A stretch of DNA of 64,000 nt from the NCBI GenBank assembly GCA_963708425.1, contig OY970206.1:1736001-1800000 (forward strand), given 5' to 3'. The notes under the pieces are model-generated. The model had not been told where the DNA came from. It saw only the letters and a list, made by a program, of their open reading frames with translations, and did not search any database. Below, one piece after another: positions 8,332 to 16,463 of the stretch (position 1 is the stretch's first letter; each line of letters begins with the position of its first letter). Both the position numbers and the translations under genes were made by a program. This stretch comes from JACMNW01 sp963708425. GTDB lineage: Bacteria; Pseudomonadota; Alphaproteobacteria; Rhodobacterales; Rhodobacteraceae.

Positions 8332-9407
8332 GACACCACCCGCAGGGGCTGTGCGGCCGTGGCTGCACTGCGGGTCAGGTAGGGATCACCCGCCACCTCA
8401 CCCCGATGCTGGATCACGCGAAACGCACCGTCCCGCACTTGGGCGATGATCACCGGCAGCGCTGTGTGATGCGTGCCTTGGTCAATCGGGCCGCCCGCGC
8501 CTTGCAACAATTGCGCCAAAGGCAATGCCTCTGCCCCCGGTTGACGCGCCAAAAGCCGTGCCAATTCGCGCACTGCCGCAAAACTTGCGGCCTCATGCGC
8601 TGACCCAAAATTGCCAATGCCAGGCCAACCCGCCACACCGCGAAAATAGGGGCCTGCCGCGATCAGCCCTTCGGCTGCTTCGCCGAGCGGTGGAAACTCG
8701 CATTCGGTCAGATTGCACGACAGCACCGGGCAACGGTCGGCCCTGAAATGCGGGTCGGTCAAGCCAAGCGCGCGATACGCCCGCAGAAATTCGTACGACG
8801 ACACACCGACCAGAGAATTCAGCACGAAATCGGGCCGAGTGGCGTGAATTTCATCAATCATTCGCCCTACATGCAGCGCGCCGATTGGCAGATACCGCTC
8901 ACCCAGCACCTCACCGCCTGCGGCCACAATGGTTGCACGGGCCAGACGGTTAATCTCCCAGCCCCAGATGTAGTTGGAACCGGTCAGATAAGCCCGCCGC
9001 CCATGCGCTGGCATCGCCCAATCCAGCAGCGGCAACAGGTGCTGATTGGGGCAGGCATGCGTGTAAACGACATGATCAGATGCCTCGAACCCTTCGTAGG
9101 GCAGCGCGTACCACAGCGTGCCGCCCAGCTTTTCCAAACTGGGGATGACCTCTTTGCGGCTCCATGATGTGACACAGCCGACCACGTGGCGCGCCGCACT
9201 GTCGCGCAGAATTTCCTCACACAAAGGGCCGTAGGCGTCGGCATTGCCGCCCGGATCGCGTTCGATTGGCACAAAGCTGAACGGAATTGTGGAGTCGGCG
9301 TTAACCTGTTCAATCGCCGCCAACGCGCCCGTTCGACTTGCCTCGGAGATCAGCGAATAGCTGCCTGTGCGCGAATACAGCAAACCAAGTTCAACGCGGC
9401 GCTTCAT
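8328..9407 (-). CDS. AmiC-like amide-sensing protein (periplasmic-binding-protein fold)
   Basis: A 359-residue protein of the AmiC/UrtA branch of type I binding proteins. The start is ATG 9407 (MKRRVELGLLYSRTGSYSLISEAS), which fits the AmiC N-terminus; it lacks a signal peptide, as expected of a cytoplasmic sensor. Conserved stretches include GAYGPLCEEILRD-like sequence, VVGCVTSWSRKEVIPSLEKLGGTLWYALPYEGFE and SNYIWGWEINR. In Pseudomonas, AmiC binds short amides and releases AmiR. It is the first gene of the operon, directly downstream of the leader hairpins, and overlaps the amiR-like gene. The conserved IWGWE/YEGFE residues around the ligand cleft suggest an amide or urea-like ligand; the precise compound cannot be told. 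Confidence 0.8.
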   Translation of the reverse strand: MKRRVELGLLYSRTGSYSLISEASRTGALAAIEQVNADSTIPFSFVPIERDPGGNADAYGPLCEEILRDSAARHVVGCVTSWSRKEVIPSLEKLGGTLWYALPYEGFEASDHVVYTHACPNQHLLPLLDWAMPAHGRRAYLTGSNYIWGWEINRLARATIVAAGGEVLGERYLPIGALHVGRMIDEIHATRPDFVLNSLVGVSSYEFLRAYRALGLTDPHFRADRCPVLSCNLTECEFPPLGEAAEGLIAAGPYFRGVAGWPGIGNFGSAHEAASFAAVRELARLLARQPGAEALPLAQLLQGAGGPIDQGTHHTALPVIIAQVRDGAFRVIQHRGEVAGDPYLTRSAATAAQPLRVVS

Positions 9408-9425
9408 GCCTAGACCCACCAAACG

Positions 9426-9473
9426 AAAAAGCCCCGCGCCAGACCTGCAACGAAAAGGCCTGAACATCGGGGC
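9426..9473 (-). terminator. Leader terminator of the amide operon (likely antitermination target)
   Basis: Read on the minus strand, GCCCCG (9473-9468) pairs with CGGGGC (9436-9431), enclosing a second stem CAGGCCT/AGGTCTG (9462-9456 with 9446-9440, one G-U pair, 9-base loop). The structure is followed by TTTTT at 9430-9426. It lies only about 20 bases before the amiC-like start codon, so it would stop transcription of the whole operon unless overridden. An alternative outer pairing of 7 bp (9434-9440 with 9471-9477) is also available. The presence of an ANTAR antiterminator gene in the operon makes this the obvious target. Confidence 0.75.
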
Positions 9474-9484
9474 GCGGATGCCAT

Positions 9485-9535
9485 TCGGCGATCTGCCGAT
9501 ATATGCGCCAAGGATGCCGCGCTTCTGCATCGCGG
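9485..9535 (-). promoter_or_regulatory. Two small leader hairpins, candidate ANTAR recognition element
   Basis: Just upstream of the leader terminator, the minus-strand RNA can form two short hairpins. One is CCGCG/CGCGG (9535-9531 with 9521-9517) around a 9-base loop with A and G residues. The other is TCGGC/GCCGA (9499-9495 with 9489-9485) around a 5-base loop. ANTAR proteins bind paired hairpins that precede or overlap a terminator. The loop sizes here differ from the canonical hexaloop, so the assignment is tentative. Confidence 0.4.
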
Positions 9536-9539
9536 TCAA

Positions 9540-9830
9540 CGCGCATCTTCGTTCTGGGCTTTGGCGGTGTGGGTTAACGGCGTGTCGAGGTTAAACCTTG
9601 GGCAGCTTCTTCGAACACCGCCTCATCCTGAAGCGTCATTGCAAGGTTCATGCTACGTTCAAGCACCTCCGGATTAAGGGTTGCAAATGATTTGGCAGCG
9701 CCGACATCGGGTATCGGCGCTGCCAATGGCTTGTGCTAGCCAAGCCAAAGTCCGGTCAAATAATACTGCGTTGCTGCATTGAGCTCGCGCGGACGATCGA
9801 CAGATTCGGACCCCTGCCGAACCGCATCGG
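9540..9830. other. Intergenic region upstream of the amide operon
   Basis: This stretch should hold the amide operon promoter, but I see no convincing sigma-70 or sigma-54 motif. On the minus strand at 9651-9574 there is a 25-codon open frame (MNLAMTLQDEAVFEEAAQG...) preceded by GGAGG that may be the tail of a lost gene. A perfect 13-bp inverted repeat lies at 9692-9726. No intact gene is recognised. Confidence 0.4.
9692..9726. repeat. Perfect 13-bp inverted repeat
   Basis: TTGGCAGCGCCGA at 9692-9704 and its exact complement at 9714-9726 are separated by nine bases. It could act as a transcription terminator for the minus-strand fragment ending at 9831, although no strong run of T follows on either strand. 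It may also be a barrier that keeps upstream transcripts out of the amide operon leader. Confidence 0.6.
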
Positions 9831-10115
9831 TTAGCCATTGGCATCAAACAGAAACGCCTTTGCCAGATCAATGCTGATGGTCGCATTGCCGTATTCTTCG
9901 TCGAAGCGCTGACTGCGCGCTTCGACCACCACATGGGTGCCTTTTGCAGTGGACGCGCGCCGGAAAGTGATCTCGCCCATCTGTTCTGTCACACCGCAAC
10001 AAACCTTTTGGGGCAGGCCGTCGCGGCCATTGAACTCAACATATCCGGGGCCGAAACCAAAGTTGAGGCTGGTGCCCACAGTCAGGGCCTGAGAAGCCCG
10101 CCCGGCGGGTCGCAC
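9831..10115 (-). pseudogene. C-terminal fragment, possibly of a sugar ABC ATPase
   Basis: An open frame of at most 94 codons downstream of the SDR gene on the same strand. Its end (MGEITFRRASTAKGTHVVVEARSQRF, then SIDLAKAFLFDANG) resembles the C-terminal TOBE-like domain of MalK/UgpC-type ATPases, which close with a LFD-x-x-G motif. No Walker motifs precede it, so it would be a truncated remnant. The resemblance is modest; it could be an unrelated hypothetical protein. Confidence 0.35.
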
Positions 10116-10130
10116 CGGGCCTTAAGCCGT

Positions 10131-10886
10131 TCATTGCGCGGTATAGCCGCCATCGACCAGATGGAAGGATCCGGTGATGAAGCTTGCCCGGTCCGACAGC
10201 AGAAAGACGATCAGCGCCGCGACCTCGTCGGAGCGTCCAAGGCGGTTCATCGCATGCTTGCCTTCGAGGAATTTCAGTGTCGCATCATCCAGCGCATTCG
10301 CCACCAGCGGCGTGTGGATGAAGCCCGGACCAATAGCATTGACCCGGACTCCAGTCGCTGCATGCTCAAGCGCAGCATTTTTGGTCGCACCCAGAACGCC
10401 GTGCTTGGCGCTGACATAGGCGGTGGAATTGGCAAAGCCCACAGAGCCCAGGATCGAGGCCACGTTGACTATCGCGCCACCCCCGGCCTTTTCGATCTCG
10501 GGAATGGCAAAACGCATGCCGTAGAAAACGCCGGACAGGTTGATGTCGATCACCTTCTGCCAACTGTCGAGATCATAGCTGCCCGTCGGGGCGGACGGCC
10601 CGCCGATGCCGGCGTTGTTGACGATGCCATGCAGCGCGCCGGACTTTTTAACCGCGAAGTCCACCATGGCCTTAACGTCATCGGCCTTGGCCACGTCCAC
10701 CGCGACGGCGTGGGCCTTACCCCCCTTTGCCGTAATGGCACTCGTGATCGCTTCGGCATGTGTCAGGTTGATGTCTGCCACGATCACGGTTGCGCCGCTT
10801 ACGCTCAGTTCCTCGGCGGTGGCGGCACCTATGCCCGAACCTCCACCGGTTACGATGATCGTCTTTCCGTCGAACCGCAGATCCAT
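10131..10886 (-). CDS. SDR-family NAD(P)-dependent oxidoreductase
   Basis: A 251-residue classical short-chain dehydrogenase/reductase. The cofactor motif TGGGSGIG is at residues 13-20, NNAG at 90-93, and the catalytic residues are Ser144, Tyr157 and Lys161 (YVSAK). Asp38 at the end of the second strand (VADIN) favours NAD(H). The C-terminal FITGSFHLVDGGYTAQ is standard. Probably acts on a sugar, polyol or hydroxy acid; the substrate is unknown. It stands alone between a fragment and an IS remnant, so context does not help. ATG 10886 is preceded by a GGAAGG-like ribosome binding site. Confidence 0.88.
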   Translation of the reverse strand: MDLRFDGKTIIVTGGGSGIGAATAEELSVSGATVIVADINLTHAEAITSAITAKGGKAHAVAVDVAKADDVKAMVDFAVKKSGALHGIVNNAGIGGPSAPTGSYDLDSWQKVIDINLSGVFYGMRFAIPEIEKAGGGAIVNVASILGSVGFANSTAYVSAKHGVLGATKNAALEHAATGVRVNAIGPGFIHTPLVANALDDATLKFLEGKHAMNRLGRSDEVAALIVFLLSDRASFITGSFHLVDGGYTAQ

Positions 10887-10979
10887 GATCGTTTTCCTTC
10901 CATGTTGAGGTTACCAAATACCACGATGTTGCCGACGGGCAGTTCCCCCCAAATTCTTAGCGGGGCGCTGTCGTGGAAT

Positions 10980-11075
10980 TTACTGAGCCATTTTCAGTTT
11001 CTGGCCGGTTGTGAGTTTGTCGAGGCCCATGTTTGGGCAGTCGTTGTTGTAAGTCCACAGCTGTTGTCTGGCGAA
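10980..11075 (-). pseudogene. IS3-family transposase C-terminal remnant
   Basis: The last 31 codons before TAA at 10982-10980 read FARQQLWTYNNDCPNMGLDK, then LTTGQKLKMAQ. This is the end of the rve integrase domain of IS3-family OrfB proteins, normally of the form YNxxRPNMxLGGxTPxQxLxMA. Upstream sequence loses similarity, and no first open reading frame or matching terminal inverted repeat is visible. It is a dead fragment marking past insertion activity. Confidence 0.7.
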
Positions 11076-11178
11076 GTCGCGGGCCGAGGGTTGCCGGAAC
11101 TTCGCGCCACCGTCATGCGATGCAACCCGGAGCCTTGGCGGCCAGCTGATGGACGCGCGTGTTGCTGCTCGTGGTCCG

Positions 11179-12435
11179 TCAGCCGGACCAAGCATAGGTG
11201 CCGCCCGCTGCCGCAATAGCGATCACGCTGGTCAGGGCTACGCGCCAGCCCACCGCCCAGCCGCCCACCCAGCCGGCCATGACGGCTTTCGCGACCGTGT
11301 TGACGGCCACCGCCAACAGGATGGCCTGGGCAGCAAGCTGCTCAGTGGCGTTCATACGCGCCATCGACAGCGTGATCGCGTCGACGTCCGCAATGCCCGA
11401 CACTGCAGCCACAACCAGCACGCCGGTATTGCCCCAGACTCGCCTCACAAGTTCTGCCGCCAGCATAACCACAACGATGAAGACCGACAGCTTCAGCGAC
11501 GTGCCAACCACGAGCGGGTTGGCAATTGTCAGCACTGGCTTGGCCTTATCAGCTGGTACGGCCCCCATGCCAAACACAAAGAGCATAGCAATCGCACCCA
11601 AAGTCACCACCGCAGCGCCAAGCGGCGCCGCCAGCGGCGCCAGCAGGTTCGGATTCAGCGCCGAGGCGATCACCCCTACCCGCAACGCCATCACTGCCCC
11701 GCTGATCAGGATGCCGCCCACCAGCAGGTTGACTGACCCCGGTTGCTCGCGCCCCACGCGCGCAAAGGTCAACGTCGTGGCGGTCGACGAGGCAAGCCCA
11801 CCCGCCGCCGCAGTCACGACGATCCCCAAAAGGTCACCGAACAGGCGCACGGCGACATAGCCCGTAAACGAAATTAGCGCCATCATGATGGCCAGAAGCC
11901 AGACCTCATGCAGATTGACGACGCCCCACGGGTCTATCGCGCGGTTCGGCAAAAGCGGCAGCAGCAGGAACGACATCACCACAAGGATCAGCCCGGCGCG
12001 GATCTCCTCCCAGGTGACTCTGGCCAGCCAGCTGTGCAGTTGGGTGCGCAGTGCCAAAAGCACCGTCATGCTGACCGCCGCCGCAATCGCCACGGTGACA
12101 TCGCCGACGGTCGCCATGGCACCCAGAAGAAACGTGACCATACCGGCAACGAGGGTCGTGGCGCTCATGTTGCCTTTTGTCTTCGCCTCAAGCCAGGCAA
12201 ACGCTCCAAGCGCGGCGGTAAAGGCCACAAAGCCAATGCCGACGATCTGCGGCCCAAGCTGACCAGTCAGCACGCCGGAGATCCCGCCCATCAGACCGGA
12301 AAGGCCAAAGGTGCGCAGCCCTGCGGCCCGGCCATGGTCTTCAACCCCCCGCGCCCACCAGCCGCGTTCGATCCCCACCATCAGACCGATGGCCAGAGCC
12401 ACCATGAGGCGCGAAAAAAGGTCGAGTTCTGGCAT
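11179..12435 (-). CDS. MgtC/SapB-DUF4010 family membrane protein
   Basis: A polytopic membrane protein of about 418 residues. The N-terminal part (LFSRLMVALAIGLMVGIERGWW, GLRTFGLSGLMGGISGVL) is the MgtC/SapB-like segment, including the conserved GIERGWW. The rest matches the DUF4010 domain (GGLASSTATTLTFAR, ADVDAITLSMARM). About eleven to twelve hydrophobic helices are visible. The function of this two-domain family is not established; a transport role is often assumed. The start is uncertain. ATG 12435 gives MPELDLFSRL; GTG 12450 or TTG 12465 lie closer to the AAGGGGA motif. It is transcribed away from the frameshifted small gene to its right. Confidence 0.8.
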   Translation of the reverse strand: MPELDLFSRLMVALAIGLMVGIERGWWARGVEDHGRAAGLRTFGLSGLMGGISGVLTGQLGPQIVGIGFVAFTAALGAFAWLEAKTKGNMSATTLVAGMVTFLLGAMATVGDVTVAIAAAVSMTVLLALRTQLHSWLARVTWEEIRAGLILVVMSFLLLPLLPNRAIDPWGVVNLHEVWLLAIMMALISFTGYVAVRLFGDLLGIVVTAAAGGLASSTATTLTFARVGREQPGSVNLLVGGILISGAVMALRVGVIASALNPNLLAPLAAPLGAAVVTLGAIAMLFVFGMGAVPADKAKPVLTIANPLVVGTSLKLSVFIVVVMLAAELVRRVWGNTGVLVVAAVSGIADVDAITLSMARMNATEQLAAQAILLAVAVNTVAKAVMAGWVGGWAVGWRVALTSVIAIAAAGGTYAWSG

Positions 12436-12619
12436 CTGCAAATCCGTCACAGTCCCCTTCAGCAAAACCCGAAGACCGCATCTTCACACTGATCTGACGC
12501 AAGCCGCCTGTAGTTCTTGTCCGACCCTGCAGGCGCGCCTTGCGCGAAATCAAACGGCGCTGCGCTTGCCTTGCCTCCAAAACGCGTGTGCACAGTATAT
12601 ACATGCTCCGGGTGAAGTC

Positions 12620-12925
12620 ATGAGCAAGCCCAAATCTGACCGCAAGGGCAAGACGAAGGGCAGTCAATTTGTCATTCGGGGTGGAAAAGGCGGAACGTGA
12701 TGCCTTCGTGACGCTTTGTAACCAGCTGGATACAAGCGCCGCCGCGAAATACGACGCTACATGCGTGAGTGGGTTGCTGCACATTCGGGCGAGGACCGTG
12801 TTTTCGGTGCCGAGCCGCAAGACCCGGTGAGTGCGGAATTGCGTGGCAACGCGCCACCGGGCGATGCGGGGGCCTCGCCTGAAACCGAGACGGACGCCGA
12901 AACCCCGGCGGACGAAACTGAATAG
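12620..12925 (+). pseudogene. Frameshifted small basic/acidic protein, possibly RHH-like
   Basis: Three reading-frame pieces join into one plausible protein. ATG 12620 opens MSKPKSDRKGKTKGSQFVIR. Around 12680 an extra base shifts to VEKAERDAFVTLCNQLDTSAA, and around 12746 a missing base restores the first frame as REIRRYMREWVAAHSGED, followed by an acidic tail ending ETPADETE at TAG 12923-12925. The middle helix-rich segment resembles small proteins of the ribbon-helix-helix type. Because the two shifts compensate, the 5' and 3' pieces share a frame. It is either a decayed gene or two sequencing errors. A ribosome binding site-like GGGTGAAG precedes the start. Confidence 0.5.
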
Positions 12926-13015
12926 ATGGGGTGGTTGCCGTCCTCCGCCCTATCAGCACGGGACGGCTGTGTCACGTGGGGAGATGTCATCATTGCACAT
13001 CCTGGAGGGCGGGCT

Positions 13016-13696
13016 AAGGAATACACAGTCATCGGAGTGGATTTGGCAAAGTGCGTTTTCCAGCTCCACGGCTCAAGCAGTTCTGGTCAGCTCCTTTTTC
13101 GCAAACGCCTCACGCCTGACCAGTTTCGGGAGTTCATGTCGCATCAGCCGCCAAGCTTGGTTGTCTTTGAATCCTGCGGCCGTTCGGTTTACGTGCCCGC
13201 GAGATGCAGGCCATTGGCCATGCGGTTGATCGCGCCTAAGTGTGTGAGGCCCCTTGTCAAGCGTCAGAAGAATGATGCGACTGATGCAGAAGCCATTGTC
13301 GTCGCCGCCCGCCAGCTCGAGATGCGTTTTGTATCCCCCAAAAGCGAAGAACAGCAGACCCGGGCTGCGATCTTCCTTAGTCGTGAGCGTCTAGTGCGTC
13401 AACCAATCGAGCTGTTGAATGCATTGCGAGGACTTCTTAACGAATATGGGCTGGTTTTTCCCATTGGTATGGCACAGGTGAAGCGACTTGAAGCGCATAT
13501 AACCAGCTCGCACATGGGGCTGCCGCACTTGGTCATTTGGGAACGTCAGGACCTTCCGAGGCAGATCGCTAAGCAGACAGCGTGTATTGAGGTCAAGACC
13601 AAATTGCTGGTGACGATCGCGGCGAATAGTGCGACGGCGCGTCGTCTGCAAACCATGCCTGGTGTTGGGCCGATGACCGCCCACAGTCTTCGATAG
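13016..13696 (+). pseudogene. Truncated IS110-family transposase
   Basis: Family sequence starts at KEYTVIGVDLAKCVFQLHG, the DEDD-type N-terminal catalytic domain. It continues with FESCGRS, VKRQKNDATDAEAI and the helix-hairpin-helix-like MPGVGPMTA of the C-terminal Transposase_20 domain, then stops at 13696, about 100 residues short of a full protein. Around 13190-13230 the frame is disturbed: a neighbouring frame reads AREMQAIGHAV, as expected of the family, and the main frame then resumes at RLIAPK. No canonical start codon sits at the family N-terminus; the frame is open back to ATG 12926, but that extension is not family-like. The element is inactive. Confidence 0.8.
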
Positions 13697-13825
13697 GCTG
13701 CTATAACGAGGCCTGACAGAAGACCGCACTCGATCTCGACCATGTGTCAGAAACCTCTTGCTTCAAGGATGGCAACCACAGAAGCTGGCCGCTTGCGAGC
13801 GGTCCAAAGCAAGGGCGGAGGGTAT

Positions 13826-14863
13826 GTGGCACAAGATCGGACATTTGCCGCCCTGATCGCCCTCGTCACCCTTGCCTTCGGATGGGTTCTTTGGCCGCTG
13901 TTCGGCGCGCTGTTCTGGGCGGTTGCTTTCGTGATCGTGCTTGACCCCGTGGCGCGCCGTTTGTCGCAGCGCCTGGGTCGGCGCAGGAATCTTGCGGCGC
14001 TGACGATGATCATAGGCTTCGTGCTGCTTATTGTCATTCCAACGCTGCTGATCCTTAATGCCGTGATCAACGAGGCGACTGGCCTGATCGCCGCCGTACG
14101 ATCCGGCGAAATCAATCTGCAAGAGTGGTTTCAGTCCATGATGAACGGCTTACCCATTTGGTTAAAGGCAGTTCTGTTGCGTCTGGGGTTGGGCGATTTG
14201 ACGGCGGTGCGGGCCTCCATCTCGTCCTCGGTTAGCGACTGGATTGGGGACAATGCGTCGACCATGCTCTCCTTTGGAGTGAACACTGCCGGAGTCTTCG
14301 TCGCTTTGGGCGTGATGCTTTACGTTATGTTCTTTTTGTTTCGCGATGGCGATGCGATTTTGGCGCGGATTCAGGCCGCCATACCGATGGAAAATGCCAT
14401 TCTGGAAGATCTCTTTAGCACTTTCACCCGGGTCGTGCGCGCTACGGTACGCGGCGATATTCTGGTGGCGCTCCTGCAAGGCAGCCTTGGTGGCTTGGGC
14501 TTCTGGGTGCTGGGCATTCATGCGGCGATCCTATGGACGGTGCTGATGTCGTTCCTGTCGCTGTTTCCAGTGTTCGGGGCTGCGCTGGTCTGGACACCTA
14601 TGGCTATCTATCTTCTTGCCAATGGATTGATCTGGCAGGGTATTTCCTTGATCATCTATGGTGTAATAGTCATCAGCCTGATCGATAACATCGCCCGACC
14701 GTGGCTTGTCGGGCAGACAACGCGGATGCCTGACTATGTCGTACTGATATCAACTATAGGAGGGATCGCCACATTCGGGATGCAGGGTTTCATCACGGGC
14801 CCGGTTTTGGCTGCCATGTTCATCGCGGTCTGGACGACGTTTCTGGCACAATCCGGGGCGTGA
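13826..14863 (+). CDS. AI-2E family transporter (YdiK/PerM type membrane protein)
   Basis: An inner-membrane protein of about 345 residues in the AI-2E transporter family. The pattern is typical: two helices at TFAALIALVTLAFGWVLWPL and FWAVAFVIVLDPVA, a soluble central section with INLQEWFQSMMNGLP, then MLYVMFFLFRDGD and a C-terminal membrane bundle with FPVFGAALVWTPMAIYLL and ARPWLVGQ. Family members export signals or small metabolites or act as Na+/H+ antiporters; the substrate here is unknown. GTG 13826, preceded by GGAGGG, is my preferred start; ATG 13742 or 13769 would extend the N-terminus with unconvincing sequence. It is flanked by transposase fragments on both sides but appears intact. 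Confidence 0.82.
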   Translation: MAQDRTFAALIALVTLAFGWVLWPLFGALFWAVAFVIVLDPVARRLSQRLGRRRNLAALTMIIGFVLLIVIPTLLILNAVINEATGLIAAVRSGEINLQEWFQSMMNGLPIWLKAVLLRLGLGDLTAVRASISSSVSDWIGDNASTMLSFGVNTAGVFVALGVMLYVMFFLFRDGDAILARIQAAIPMENAILEDLFSTFTRVVRATVRGDILVALLQGSLGGLGFWVLGIHAAILWTVLMSFLSLFPVFGAALVWTPMAIYLLANGLIWQGISLIIYGVIVISLIDNIARPWLVGQTTRMPDYVVLISTIGGIATFGMQGFITGPVLAAMFIAVWTTFLAQSGA

Positions 14864-15471
14864 TGCCGATGTTCGCCAGGTCGTAGCCGTCAGGGATGAA
14901 GCCTGCTGATTTTCTATGGCCGGTCACGGCTGAATGGAGTGATCAGGTGCGCCGTCTTAACCATCATTCAAGAAAAGTGGCCTGACCGCTGCCCACTGGC
15001 TTAGAATGGTCGTCCACAATTGTTTCCGACGGCCGCGCACGATCGGCGAAGGATGTGCGGATCGGATGCGCAAGTGCGCGAGACGGATTCTGATCTCTTT
15101 TTCTCGGAAGTGCTAACCGCGCAGGGACTTGATCCGAACGGCATCCTGTCCGTCTGGAGGCGGGGCTGGCCCCCGCGCGAACCCATTTACTCAGATGGCG
15201 CGATGATCTCGGACAGTCTGAGGGCCGTATCATCTAAACTGCCAACGAAACCCGACAGGGCCATCCAGTCCCACCCGATGAGCCAACCGATGAGCCAACC
15301 GCGCGATTGAGCGCGCCGCTAAGTGTGATTCGCAAATCGCAGCAGCTTCCCGAAGTCCCCGACCTGCAAACGCCAGCCCAAACGCACGGAAGACGCCCGG
15401 CCCAGCGCCGATGAGTTCGCGGCCTCTTACGCCGACATAGTCAATTCAGGCAGGTTAGTAAGGGGTTGGTA
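14864..15471. other. Gene-poor stretch among IS remnants
   Basis: About 600 bases with no gene I can support. A plus-strand open frame at 15020-15310 and overlapping minus-strand frames at 14964-15233 show no family resemblance. Their ends contain a short local duplication (CCGATGAGCCAA repeated near 15277-15299). It is probably degraded intergenic or insertion-derived DNA. Confidence 0.4.
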
Positions 15472-15740
15472 ATGAGTGTGAAGGCCGCGGCCAATTGTCG
15501 GAAGCGGTCTTCGGTCGAAGACCTGACGACGAAGCTGTGGGAACCACGTTCCTCGATGCTAACCAAGGCGGTGGAGGCGATGATCGAGGCCTTTCGGCGG
15601 CCTACGCTACTTCCGCTGGATGATCGCCTCTAGGCCTTGCGGCCGCCAATCCCACACCTGACCCGGTCGACGTTGCATCGTTGCCTGCAACGGCACGACA
15701 TCTTGCGTCTGCCTGAGGTCGATGGCTACAGGCCGAACCC
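15472..15740 (+). pseudogene. IS481-family transposase N-terminal remnant
   Basis: From ATG 15472 the frame reads RSSVEDLTTKLWEPRS, AMIEAFRRPTLLPLDDRL, a TAG stop at 15631, then ALRPPIPHLTRSTLHRCLQR and HDILRLPEVDGYRPNPP. This is the helix-turn-helix region of an IS481-type transposase. The internal stop occupies a position normally coding in the family, and the DDE integrase domain that should follow is missing. The start of the frame also deviates from the family. Confidence 0.65.
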
Positions 15741-15882
15741 GCCATCTTGCATACATCAACGGCTTCTAAAAGTTCCGTCTTCGGCACTCAGCCCTCGGCT
15801 GGAACAGCCCTGCGGCCGTCGAACACAAGGTGGCCTAAACAAGCACTTGCGACGGCACAGATACGCGACGGGCCCAGACTGA

Positions 15883-16212
15883 ACCGTATGCGTTGCACCG
15901 ACCCCATGGTTGCACAAGGCGGCAGCCGATGTTCCGGCGCAACTGCCCGGCCCGGTGTTCGAGGACTTCAATCTGCTGCGCGCGGCCGTACTCTCTGGAC
16001 AGGGTATTGCCCTCTGCCCGGTCGCCATGATTCATGATGATTTGAATTCGGGACGTCTGGTTCAACTTTCATCGATTACCGCGCTTGAGCAGTTCAACTA
16101 TTATCTGGTTTCAGGACATCCTGCGGAACCGTCGATCAGGACCGCCATGGAGGCTTTCATGGATTGGGTGTTTACGGCCCGAAATCTTCCAAACCCGCCA
16201 TCGCCCAATTGA
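15883..16212 (+). pseudogene. LysR-type regulator, C-terminal effector-domain fragment
   Basis: The frame after a stop at about 15880 reads APTPWLHKAAADVPAQLPGP, VFEDFNLLRAAVLSGQGIAL and CPVAMIHDDLNSGRLVQLS, ending at TGA 16210-16212. This is the last third of the LysR substrate-binding domain in the GcvA-like branch. No DNA-binding domain or start remains; the 5' part is replaced by the IS481 remnant. The break point lies near 15750-15880. Confidence 0.7.
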
Positions 16213-16215
16213 CAG

Positions 16216-16338
16216 AAGCAATCTGCACAGCTCCGCCCGCATAACCCTCGATTACAACGGTAATATTCTGCCACTGGGTCATTTGGAGAACGGGTTGCGA
16301 TTGGCAAGTGGCGGAGGTAACGGGACTGGTGTCGAACC
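16216..16338. repeat. Degenerate copy of the tRNA-Ser flanking sequence
   Basis: This segment matches 37717-37857 in the same orientation. Shared blocks are AGCAATCTGC, GCCCGCATAACCCT, ATTCTG and GCAAGTGGCGGAGG (16304-16317), followed by a weak match to the T-arm (TCGAACC). The intervening sequence is about 65% similar, with one gap of about 25 bases. The last blocks correspond to the 3' end of tRNA-Ser(GCT). It looks like a worn duplicate of the region beside that tRNA gene. Confidence 0.6.
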
Positions 16339-16463
16339 GTCTCTGGCATCAAACTGACCATAACGAGCTAACCCTACACGGGTGCAAAGCAACGGAGTGA
16401 GACTGCTGGACAATTTCGACGAATGGTGGAGTATTCGACCCGAGTTGCATCGCCTTTTCGTCG

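Noticed and set aside
9574..9651. A 25-codon minus-strand gene with an upstream GGAGG
   Set aside because: The distance from GGAGG to the ATG is too long (about 12 bases), the product is tiny and no homologue is recognised; noted only as a possible tail of a lost gene.
9933..11219. A 428-codon plus-strand open frame opposite the SDR gene
   Set aside because: It is the complement of the clear SDR dehydrogenase and the IS3 remnant, with histidine/glycine-rich low-quality protein sequence and no motifs.
15020..15310. A 96-codon open frame between the AI-2E transporter and the IS481 remnant
   Set aside because: No recognisable motif, no good ribosome binding site, and overlapping frames on the other strand are as long. 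I could not support it as a gene.
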